From Lepiota brunneoincarnata (taxonomy: Eukaryota; Basidiomycota; Agaricomycetes; Agaricales; Agaricaceae), in contig JAEBUN010000038.1 in NCBI GenBank assembly GCA_023014365.1, forward strand, positions 62,001 through 126,000: a stretch of 64,000 bases of DNA, given 5' to 3'. This document shows positions 55,100 through 64,000 of the stretch, in pieces; position 1 is the stretch's first letter, and every line of letters begins with the position of its first letter. The notes below the pieces were generated by a model. It worked only from the letters and a program-made list of their open reading frames with translations. It had not been told where the DNA came from and ran no database searches. A program made the translations under genes and the position numbers.

Positions 55100-56904
55100 T
55101 TAAAAATCCTGGAATGGACGCATCTCCAGATCCTTGGCTAGCATGGAGTGGAGCTCTTGTTGGAGTTCAGGGTCAAGGTCATCAACCATTTGGTGCATCT
55201 GAGATGCAACTTCTGCAATGGCAAGGGAGTACTTGCGTTGTGGTGATTGTTGGGTGTTCCAGTTTGGGAATCCAGGATGGGTGTTTTGTTGTCCAGGAAA
55301 AGGATGATTGGGGTTTCTCGCAAGGTGAGGGGGGTTAGTGCGCATTCCTGGGAAGTGTCTGGCTGGCAGTGGTTGTAGGCATTTACTAACCCAGTGGTCT
55401 TTTGCTCTGCATCGGAAGCATTCCTGGTTCTGATATGATTTCATTTGTTGTCTGGTGACAACAGCATCTAATTCCAATGGTTCTTGGGTGGAGTTTTCTT
55501 TGGCATATTCTGGTTGTGGGATTTCAAGTAAGGGTCTTTGAATCCTTCTTCTATTGCAGCATGGTCTATTTCCATGGCATATAGGTCTTGTGGGGTGAAA
55601 CGTGGAGCGTTGCTCCTTTGGTAAAATTGTGCATAGGGCACGTTGTTGTTTGGATGGTTTAGTCCATGGTTGGGTTGGTATTGGTTCCTTTGAGGGAATG
55701 TGTTTCTGGGTATGCTGTATAGGGTGTTGATTCTGTGGAAGTTGTCATCAAGTTTGTTGGCTCAGGTATACCAAGTGGTGATGGTTGTTGGAGGGTTCTC
55801 CAATTTGTCAATTTTCATTGCAATGCGGCAATCAATTGCTTTACGATAGAGATTGATCAGGGTGCAATCTTTGTTAAGTCTGGATTGACGGATGAGTTCC
55901 TTGAATTGAGCGTTGAACTCAGTCATCGGTTTACCTGCTTGATGCAGGGTTTGAAGTCTGGTATGTGTGTATGCATGTTTGTCTGCTGGGGTGAAGTCAG
56001 CTCTAAGCTGGGCAGTGAAGTCATCCCATGATTCCATGGCTATGGGTTGTCCTTGTTGGGTTTGGGCATTCCTCTCATGGAGGTATTGTCTGGCCCAGGC
56101 TCGGGCATCTCCTGATTGCATCATTGAGAGGATGAATAGGGTTTGGGCAAGGTCGGTGTTGTAGGTAGTTGTGTTAGCGAGTACATAAACTTTACATTAG
56201 AAGATCCAATCTTCAAAGAGTCTTCTAGTTCCATCAAAGGCGATGGGTTTGAGGAGTCCTAACTCCTTTGGGGTATGAGTGGCAGCCATTATTTGTAATT
56301 GTCCAGGTGGCGGCGGTGGTGGTGGTCTTGGTGGTTGTGGTGGTTGTACGGGTGGTGCTGATAGGGCTAAGGGTTGTGCTGGTGTGGGTAATGCAGGTGG
56401 TTGAGGGTCTGGTTCCAATTGGTCATCATCAGTGATGTAGATGTCTGAATTATTGTCTACTGGGGGAGTTCTTCCTTGATTTACTGCGTATTTGTGATGT
56501 GTAAGTAGGTTTTCTTCTGATTGGGAAAGTTCTCTTGGTTGTTTGAGAGCGTATTTGAGTTTTTGAAGTTCAAAGTTGTTTAATGGATCTACTTTGGTGC
56601 AATATTCTTTGGCTTGTTTGCATTTTCTTTCTTCTTGTTTGTAATGTTCTTTTAGTTCTTTTTTGTGTTGTATTCTTTGTTGTTCTGCTAGTTCTTCAGC
56701 AAAACTTGTTCGAGTGCATGTGGATATTGATGTACTCAGGATGGGTGAGTTGAATGGAGATGGGGGATAGAATGGGGATGGTGTTTGAGTGGGGATTGGG
56801 TTTCTTCTGGGATCCAGGTTTTGGGTTCCTGATCTGGAGATTTTACTTCTTGATTTGGGAGGAGGTGATGGAGTTTCTTGGGCCAAGAACTTCTTTGGAG
56901 GCAT
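55100..56904 (-). pseudogene. Element B Gag, interrupted by stops
   Basis: From ATG 56904 the product has a basic, Pro-rich start, a charged helical region (KKELKEHYKQEERKCKQAKE) and a Pro run. After a stop near 56197 comes the capsid-like part (ARAWARQYLHERNA, WDDFTAQLRADFTPADK). After a further stop comes the knuckle CFRCRAKDHWVSKC at about 55420. The stops fit CAA to TAA and TGG to TGA. Confidence 0.88.
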
Positions 56905-56916
56905 GGTGGCAGTTGT

Positions 56917-57204
56917 CTAGCAATCAATTATTGCTAGAAGGATGAAAAATTGGGTTGTGATGATGGAGATTCCTGAATACAGGTTCCACAATCTGATGAC
57001 ACAGCAGTGGCAAGGGCACATGATGTATTCGAGTTCTAGGGTGATTATTTGGTAGGCAATGAGGGTAGCAGTGGAGGTGAAGACAAATATGAGTAGGTAA
57101 GCCAGATCTTCTGGCAGGGAGAGGTTGAGGGACATAGTGATGGCTACACAGAGAGGCAGTTTTCTTTCATATGTCACTTTTGAATGACCAGAGTACCTCA
57201 ACAT
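56917..57204 (-). other. 95-codon hydrophobic frame in the leader of element B
   Basis: Between the priming site and gag lies an open frame whose middle is membrane-like (LAYLLIFVFTSTATLIAYQI) and whose end is again hydrophobic (ISIITTQFFILLAII). It stops 12 bp before the gag ATG. It may be chance in an AT-rich leader, but it is longer than other random frames nearby. Confidence 0.3.
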
Positions 57205-57264
57205 GTTCAGTATGTCAGCAGAACAGAGCAGAGTAAAGGGCGAGCAGGAGATAAGCAGCAGAGT

Positions 57265-57275
57265 ATCTTAGTGTT
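57265..57275 (-). promoter_or_regulatory. Self-priming primer-binding site of element B
   Basis: One nucleotide inside the 5' LTR, the gag-pol strand reads AACACTAAGAT. It is the exact complement of ATCTTAGTGTT in the 3' LTR (39507-39497) and differs by one base from the 5' LTR site (57446-57436), which has since mutated. Confidence 0.65.
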
Positions 57276-57276
57276 T

Positions 57277-57659
57277 TGTTACCTGGGTTAAGGATTCACT
57301 CTTGAGTAGCACAGGGTTTGACACAGGATGTCTATACAGACTTAGTCCTGTCCTACTAAGCGTGACTTGGAGACAACAGAGCACTATAGTCCAGCCAGTT
57401 TAGAGGCAAAGAGTTATAGGAGGCAAGAACTTTATAACACTAGGATAAGGATACAAGGTATTGTACTGTATCCTTATATACTCCTAAGTGTGGCTGTACT
57501 CCTGCTATAAATATCCGGACCAGAGTAACTATGAGTCAGAGATAAGAAACACAAGGCATAACTAAGAATATCCTTCTGATGTACACTACTGATGGTTTCA
57601 TAGTGACATGGGAATATAAACTAAAAATAACTGTCCTTCTGATAAGAGTTCTGATAACA
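57277..57659 (-). repeat. 5' LTR of element B
   Basis: A 383-bp LTR, partner of 39338-39721, with TATA and RNA-start sites as described there. By eye it differs at roughly a dozen positions, mostly transitions. Confidence 0.93.
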
Positions 57660-57664
57660 TACCT

Positions 57665-59640
57665 CCCAGAGCAAAATGGTATTGCTGAATATACTATAGC
57701 TGTCTTCTTTGAGATGATTCAATGCATGCTCTATTTGGCAATCATGGATCTGCACTACTGGGGTGAAGCATTCATGTATGCAGTGCACATATAGTCTTTA
57801 ATGGTTACCACTGGACTTGAGGGAAAAGTCCCCTATGAAGCTTGGACTGGACAAAAACCTGATGTCTCTCATCTCTGTATTTTGGGCTCACTTGGACGTG
57901 CTCATATCCCAAAAGCTGTATGATATGGCAAGTTGGAATCTAGGGCTGTTTGTGTTCAGTTGCTTGGTTAGTGGGCTGATGAAACAAAGGGTAATGAGCA
58001 TAGCTTGTTGTGCCTTTGGCACACCCAGTTTGTGCAACTTTGGTATTGTTTGACAAAGTGTGCTGGACCTTTGGCCTGTATGTCAGAATGAAGGGAACAA
58101 CTGCTGACATAATTACAAAAGCTGACCAATTCTGATTAAGCTGACTAATTCAGGGTCCATGTCCTATTTTTTACAGATAGATATGAGGATCTGGAGAACA
58201 GAAAGTTGATTACTTCCCATGATGTCCAATTTTCAGAGGATGATTCTCCTAGCAAGCTCACCTCCATTGACCTTAATCTTTCTAGATCCAGTCCTGAAGA
58301 GATAAATAATCTAGTAGACAAAGTTGTTCTTCAGAATACCAATGTTCATCAAGATATCCCTGACTTACAATATCCAACCACACCCTCTCCTACCCCATCT
58401 GAAAAATCTCAACCACCTGTTCCCCCTCCTGCTCTGAAAAAGACAAAGAAGTGGGAGAATATAACTAGGCAAGAACTTCCTGCCCATGAATGCAAACTAC
58501 CTGCATGATATGGTTTTGATACCAAAATGCCTGAATAGCATGCTACATTTGTTACATTAAATGTTGATCCAAGCTATGATGAAGCTACATATGGTATCCC
58601 CTAATGTTCAAGGCTGGAATGATGCTATACAAAAAGAATATCAGCAATTGCTTGACCTTGGAGTTTTTAAATGGGTTGATGGGTTACTGGAGGGAAAGAA
58701 AGCTGTAGGAAGTAAAATTGTGCTCCACAAGAAACTTGATGGCTATGGAAAACATGTCAAATTTAAGGCATGCATTATGGTATAAGGTTTCTTCACAAGT
58801 CCCAGACCTAGACTTTGATGAAACATTCTCCTCCATTACTAAGTTTACCACCCTCCATGTTTTCCTCACTATTGCTGTCCTCTTGGACTTTGAAATTCAC
58901 CAAGTTGATATTGTTGCTGCATACCTTCAAGGCAATCTTGATGAGGAGATTTATTTGAAAGCTTCCTAAAGGTGTTGATGTGTTGGGTAGTAAAGGCTGT
59001 TATTGGAGGTTGCAAAAGGCTCTGTAAGGGTTAAAACAGGCAAGATGGCAGTGGAAGAAGAAACTTCATGAAGTTTTGACAAAACTTGGATTTTCTTGGA
59101 CTTTTGCCAATGATTGCCTATATATTTTGTGAGTTGATGGAAGGATCACACTCATGGTACTTGTCTATGTGGATAATATGGCTGCTGCTGAACTGGACTT
59201 TTGTAAGATCTTTTCTTTCAAGAAAGATCTTATGTACTAACAATTTCAAGATTATGGATTTAGGAGAGTTAAAAGATATTCTGGGGATCCTAGTCACTCA
59301 TGATCATTCAAATTGGTGTATCTACTTAAACCAGACAGCCTATATCCACAAAATCCTCATGTGATTTGGTATGGAAAATTGCCATCCTACATCCACTCCC
59401 CTTGCTGTTAACCATGGTCTCACCCTATCCCAATCCCCATCACATACTGCAGAGCAATGAGTATATAACAAGTATGCTAGAGGTGTTCATTACCTCTCCC
59501 TCATCAGCTCATTGCTTTTTGCTACAAAAACTTGACCAGATATTCAATTTGCTGTCAGTTTAATTGCTCAATTTGTGAATAACCCAGGGGATTCCTCATT
59601 TTAGTACTGCTAAATGTATTATTCAGTATTTAAAGGGAAT
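57665..59640 (+). pseudogene. Copia element, second part: integrase end and reverse transcriptase
   Basis: The frame resumes with PEQNGIAEYTIAVFFEMIQCML (integrase core, catalytic Glu region) and continues to WAD/ETKG. A 170-190 nt insert (57990-58180) that looks like an intron is followed by ITSHDVQFSED, a Pro-rich linker and RT motifs in several frames: GWNDAIQKEYQQL, VGSKIVLHKKLDG, FEIHQVDIVAAYLQGNLDEEIYL and VLVYVDNMAA (YVDN in place of YVDD). Many stops. The RNase H part is cut off near 59640 by a LINE. Confidence 0.85.
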
Positions 59641-61055
59641 GGCTGCTGTTGCTACTGGAGGCCTGGCCGGGGCGCCATCTCTTGGATGTGCACCTGGATA
59701 AGGTCCACTTCCACTTGTACAACCAGGGGGTGCAGATGATGCCCTTCTGGCCCATGTCAGTGGTTCTTGACCAGGGTTCTCACCCAGGCATAGGCCTGAT
59801 GCAGGGGGCTCTGGTGGTGGTGGTGGATGCAAGTCTGCCACCCCGCCAGGTCCACCAGGTGGTTGCAGCCTGCCCAAGTGTTCTGGGGTCTGGACTGCAT
59901 CCACACAGTCTGGCTCCCTGGGGGGAGGGTTACGGCTCCTGAGGCTGAGCCTCTTTGCCATTTGGCTGGTGGTAGCCAAGGCAGTTTCTGTCAAGGGTGC
60001 TGCTAGTCTTGTTTCGTTCACTGACTCAATGGCCTCGGCCAGGCAGGTGGTGGACCCTTCAGTGCATTCCAGCCCAGGGCCAGTCTCTGGCAGTTTGTCA
60101 CCTTCTTGCCAAGTGGTTCACCTGGGGGTCTGGCCTGCTCAGGTCCATTTCTGGGAGGTCCCTTCACATGTGAAGTGGCCTTTCCACACTCAGGTGCATG
60201 AATGGTCATTACCTCCTGTTGGGGTAGGGGCGTGTCCCCAGGCCTCAGCTTGACTACTTCTGGAAGGAGGAAGTACATTACTGTCAGGATCACTGGATTG
60301 ACTTGTTCCAAGATCCCTGACCACCATGGGCATGGTTTCCTACAGCTCACCAGGGACAATAATTGTCCTCTGTGGCCCACGTATCTCCACAGTGGGGCCT
60401 GGATTCCACACACTCACTCAGTGTCAGTAATGGCCTGGATGATGCGTGCTATTCTTAATCACGCACCAATAGGAAGCTATCAGAGGCACTTTTTCCCACA
60501 GGAAGACTATTCCTACTGCTACAGGTTTCAGGAGGAAACTTGTGAGCATGTGTTCTGGAGCTGCCCTAGGCACTCCATGGCAGGGGTCCTGGCCATGGTC
60601 GAGGCCCTCATCGCTTTCCTCGAGGCGTTGCCTACAGCATTCACATTTGCCGAGAGGGCCAGGGCCCCCTCCAGGGGGTATTGGCTAGTAGCTCTGCCTG
60701 GTGCCCAGTTGGGACCAGGCTGAGGCATTGGTTATTCCCCTGCTGTCTTAGGGTGGCATGTAGGGATTTATGTGGGAATTGACCCCTAACCCCTGATAAG
60801 GGGGGGGACCTCACCTTGGTTTGGCTCTCATACCATGCGCTGGGTGGCAGCTGTCCTCCCACCTGCATTCATTTGGGGTGGCTTCGTCCTGGGTATGGGG
60901 AAATGCATGCCTGCATCTACAGTCACACATTGTATGTACAGATACCCTGTAGTGTACAGCTTCGGTTCAGGTTGTACTGTAGTTAGTAGCTGCATGCAGC
61001 CTCCCTATGCAGCCTGTATTATAAATTGGAGATTTTTTTTAAAAAAAAAAAAAAG
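59641..61055 (+). mobile_element. LINE fragment 1, 5' truncated, with poly(A) tail
   Basis: The remaining part of ORF2 is frameshifted but shows an RNase H core (VSFTDSMASARQVVDPSVHSS, FWEVPSHVKWPFHTQVHE). It also has the C-terminal region typical of agaricomycete LINEs (ARAILNHAPIG-type motif MRAILNHAPIGSYQRHFFP, then C..C/H..C spacing in CYRFQEETCEHVFWSC). It ends in ATTATAAATTGGAG and an A-rich tail at 61032-61055. The 5' junction with copia RT is near 59641; no target duplication was found. Confidence 0.75.
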
Positions 61056-62157
61056 AGCTGTGGATCCTTCTGTACACACCAGCCAGGCTCATTCCCTGGA
61101 GGTGTGTCGGTCTCTGGATCGCTGGTTGTTTGCTAAGGCCCAGCAGACTGTTACCTTCTGGCAGGTGCCCTCTGGGCTCTGTTGCAGAGCTTCACTCTAA
61201 CGCTATTGCGATGGCGAAGGAGCTCTGTGTATCGCTGGGTAGTTTGCCTGGTGACTACTATTGACTCCCTCTGGGCTGAGGTCATGAGGGGGTGCATCGA
61301 TGAGTGGGTGAATATGTTTCGCTCACCCTTGTATAGGGGTAGGAATTTCCTCCCACTGCTGGACTCCCTTGGGAAACCTCTACAACCCTCATACCTCTCC
61401 AGAGGTATGTAGCTCTGAGAAATTGGCCCTTCGGATGTCTGTCAGCTGGCACAGTGTGGGCAGTCCGCACTATACTTCGGTCACTGCCCCTATAGGGGAG
61501 TACCACACTAGATTCCATCCCCAGGAGGATCACTCCTGTCCTTGTGGGTTGCGGCTTGAAACCCACACTCACATTCTCACTTCTTGTCCGAAGTATACAC
61601 AACTGTGGCAGCTTACCCCACATGACCTCGACGCCCTCCTGGGCTTTCTGGAACACAATCCTTCTGCGTTTGTGCATTCCTATCCCGACCCCAAGGGGTG
61701 GGGTAACTGGGGAGGGCTTCTGGGTTATTCCCCCCTCATGGGCTTTGGCCTCGAGGAGCTGGTGGTTATTCACCCCTCGCTCTAGAGTGGGGATGTAGCA
61801 ATTTATGGAGAATTGACTCCTAATGCCCAATAAGGGCAGAGACCCAAAGTTCTTAGAGCCTCTGTCTGCAGGTGTAGGGATTTACAGAGATTTAACTCCT
61901 AACCCCCTTCAGGGGGGGGACCTGTTGGCCCTATCCACCCCTCGTCTGTTGCACCCTGGTTTTTGTTGGGGTAGCAAACTCTTCACCCATGCACAGTTCT
62001 TTATGGAGTGTAGCCTTTCAAGTCAGCAGGACTTTCTTCCCTACCTTTGTTGGTAGTTATACTGTGTATTAGTTGCCTTGTACGTAGCTAGTGCATGTGG
62101 ACTGCATTTGAGCACAGCATTATAAATTGTTGATTTCAAAAAAAGAAAGAAAAAAAA
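61056..62157 (+). mobile_element. LINE fragment 2, 5' truncated, with poly(A) tail
   Basis: It starts in the middle of the same RNase H region (AVDPSVHTSQAHSLEVCRSL) directly after the tail of fragment 1. It continues with VTAPIGEYHTRFHPQEDHSC and CGLRLETHTHILTSCPKY, the zinc-binding end of ORF2. It ends in ATTATAAATTGTTG and an A-rich tail (62137-62160). Its sequence is diverged from fragment 1, so it belongs to another subfamily. Confidence 0.72.
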
Positions 62158-63275
62158 AAAATGAAAGGAATAAGCTGTGGACAGCTGTGAGAGACTGGAG
62201 TGGAGATAGAACTAACTACTCACCTGTGGACAGCTGTGAGAGACTAGAAGTCCCAAAAGTGTCCATAGGTGCAAGTCCATGTCTAGATCACATGACTAGC
62301 TACCAAAAGCATCCAGGCCTATCTGCAAGTCCACAAACACAACAACAAACAAGTGGGACTGTTCAGAGCACAATGAGACAAGTGCACACTGCTTACCACA
62401 GGAGTGCACATAGCACATCCTGGCATGTCACAGGGCATTCCTAACATGGGCCCCATACTTGCCCTATATGTAAGTGCGGCCTCCCAGTGGGTTGGGACAT
62501 CCCTCTGCTGCCGTTGCTGGTGGTGGGGGCACCTGACTAATGTCTGCAGGGCAAGATTCCCAACCTGCCCCATCTGCTCCTGAGCCTCACAGTGAGGAGA
62601 ATCATAGGTCGATGGCAGGGGTGCTGCAAGGCCTGCCCCAACATGAGCCCACCAGTCGCTGGCACTGCTGAGGGCACTCTGTGCCCTCACCAGCCCCATT
62701 GTAGGAACTGTAGTGGTCCCCATGCTGCCCACGACAAGAAGTGTCTGTTCTGGTGCAAACATTTTGAGGATGGTTGGGCCAAGAAACATTATCAGGAGGT
62801 ACACAGTTCCCCTACCGCCCCCAAGGTCTCACTAACTCAGTCTAGGAGTAATGCCTAGGTTCCTTAATGAGTTACATATATGCTCTCAGAATGTAAACTG
62901 TAATTACATTCTGCTGGACTCCTACCTCGAATTGTATAAAAGCGATTTTGATGTCTTTTTCATGCAAGAACCACCCTGGTGAAACTTAAGGAAGACTCCC
63001 TCTACTGTCTCTAGGGATGGTGAGGGTGTTGTTGGCGTGCCGCTCCACCCTGGAGTGGATGTGCATCTGGAATCTGTAGCTGGGTGATCTGTCCCCACAA
63101 GTGTTGGCTTACATCCACTCAAGACTGAAACTCTTGCGACTGTCCCTCCATAGGGACCTGGTCAATCACTGCAACATTATGGTTGTGTCCATGTGGCAAG
63201 GGGGGCACACCTATAATCTCATGAATGTCTACTCTTCTGGAAATTGGGATGGATCTGGGGCTTGACTTAGGCGCT
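62158..63275 (+). mobile_element. LINE fragment 3: end of ORF1 and start of the ORF2 endonuclease
   Basis: ORF1 remnants show a CCHC knuckle (CCRCWWWGHLTNVC near 62505) and CRNCSGPHAAHDKKCLFW (62690-62750), the RNA-binding end of fungal LINE ORF1. About 62880-63270 encodes, in several frames, the start of an apurinic-type endonuclease (NVNCNYILLDSYLELYKSD, FDVFFMQEP, TPSTVSRDGEGV). It is cut at 63275 by an inverted LINE. The first 100 bp contain a 22-bp direct repeat. Confidence 0.65.
62175..62245. repeat. 22-bp direct repeat with 49-bp period
   Basis: CTGTGGACAGCTGTGAGAGACT occurs exactly at 62175-62196 and 62224-62245. It may be a target duplication of a small lost insertion or a local tandem duplication. 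Confidence 0.7.
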
Positions 63276-64000
63276 TTTTTTTTTTTTTTTTTTTTTTAAT
63301 CTCCAATTTATAACATAAGCCATGTAAGGGAGGCCGTGTGCAGCTACTAACTACAGTACAACCAACTGAGCCATACACTACAAGGGTATCTGTACATACA
63401 ATATGTGACCATGGATGTGGGCATGCATTTTCCCATGCCCAGGATGAAGCCTACCCCAAACAAATGCAGGCAGGAGGACAGCTGCTGCCCAGTGTGCACA
63501 GCAGTGAGAGCCAAACTGAGGCGAGGTCCCCCCCCTTATTGGGGGTTAGGGGTCAATTCCTGTGTAAATCCCTACATGCCACCCTAAGATGGCAGGGGAA
63601 TAACCAACTGCCCTGGCCTGGTCCCAACCAGGTGCCAGGCAAAGCTACTAGCTGATACCCCCTGGCCCTCTCAGGTGAATGCGAATGCTGTAGGCAATGC
63701 CTCGAGGAAAGCAATGAGGGCCTCGACCATGGCTGGGACCCCTGCCATGGAGTGCCTAGGGCAGCTCTGGAACATATGCTCATGAGTCTCCTCCCGAAAC
63801 CTGTAGCGACAGGAGTAATCCTCCTGTGGGAAAAAACACCTCCAATAGCTCCCTATTGGCGCATGATTAAGAATAGCATGCATCATCCAGGCTATTACTG
63901 ACACTGAGTGAGTGTGTGGGATCCAGGCCCCACCATGGAGATACTGTGGGCTGCAGGGGATGATTGTTGTCCCTGGTGAGCTGTAGGAAACCATGCCCAT
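63276..64000 (-). mobile_element. LINE fragment 4, inverted, runs off the window
   Basis: A run of about 24 T at 63277-63299 is the tail of a LINE read leftwards. Inside, the minus strand encodes MHAILNHAPIGSYWRCFFP and CRYRFREETHEHMFQSC, very close to fragment 1, so both belong to one subfamily. The frame 64000-63671 is open to the window edge. Confidence 0.78.

Larger units (their letters stand above)
39338..57659 (-). mobile_element. Chromovirus B, decayed, host of three later insertions
   Basis: The two LTRs are 39338-39721 and 57277-57659 (TGTTACCTGGG to CTGATAACA), flanked by a perfect TACCT duplication (39333-39337 and 57660-57664) that splits a copia integrase frame. In the gag-pol sense (leftwards) the order is LTR, priming site 57275-57265, leader, gag, protease-RT-RNase H-integrase-chromodomain, a third sense frame with zinc knuckles, and LTR. 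Without its insertions (Tc1, solo LTR g, element A2) it is about 8.2 kb. Many stops show it is inactive. Confidence 0.93.

Overview
The window is genomic DNA of a filamentous fungus, most likely a basidiomycete of the Agaricomycetes. Host genes are broken by many 45-60 nt GT-AG introns, they sit head-to-head or tail-to-tail with very short spacers, and the transposons are fungal types (chromodomain Ty3/gypsy, Ty1/copia, Tc1 and pogo DNA elements, and RNase H-bearing LINEs). I found no bacterial features. Splice models were built by eye and checked by frame continuity; transcripts were not available. LAYOUT. 1-2853: transposon debris (right end of a pogo-like element inside a copia remnant, LTR-like pieces, a Gag zinc-knuckle fragment). 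2854-23841: a compact host gene island with six genes: a half ABC transporter (+), mitochondrial DNA polymerase gamma (+), Get3 (-), SRP68 (+), Ku80 (-) and a Sth1/Snf2-type chromatin remodelling ATPase (+). Get3 and SRP68 diverge from only about 45 bp, Ku80 and Sth1 diverge from 249 bp, and SRP68 and Ku80 converge with 95 bp between stop codons. These are housekeeping functions (mitochondrial replication, tail-anchored and co-translational membrane targeting, end joining, chromatin), not a pathway cluster. 23842-64000: about 40 kb of nested transposons. TRANSPOSON LAYERS. A copia element is split at 39337/57665 by a chromovirus here called B (39338-57659, TSD TACCT). B was then hit by a Tc1 element with an intact transposase frame (40073-41678, TA), a solo LTR (41810-42470, TSD CACAG) and a complete, young chromovirus A2 (46958-54808, TSD TGCTG). 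A second, decayed copy of the A family, A1 (28669-37154, TSD AAGGG), sits in a Tc1-like terminal repeat and was itself hit by a solo LTR (29841-30501, TSD AGGAC). Another solo LTR lies at 25488-26141 (TSD AAAGT). From 59641 to the end are four LINE fragments, one of them inverted. MOST INTERESTING. (1) Family A carries, between pol and the 3' LTR and on the opposite strand, a three-exon gene for a 327-residue protein with a glutamate/arginine-rich coiled coil and a Zn(II)2Cys6-type cluster; it has its own TATA box and is present in both copies. (2) In both chromovirus families the sequence next to the 5' LTR is an 11-nt complement of an LTR site that lies 34 nt downstream of a TATA box, the arrangement expected for Tf1-type self-priming. 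(3) The DNA polymerase gamma has an apparent internal duplication of its exonuclease-polymerase linker (163-residue period). (4) Nearly all visible decay in A1, and all five substitutions between the A2 LTRs, are CpG transitions.
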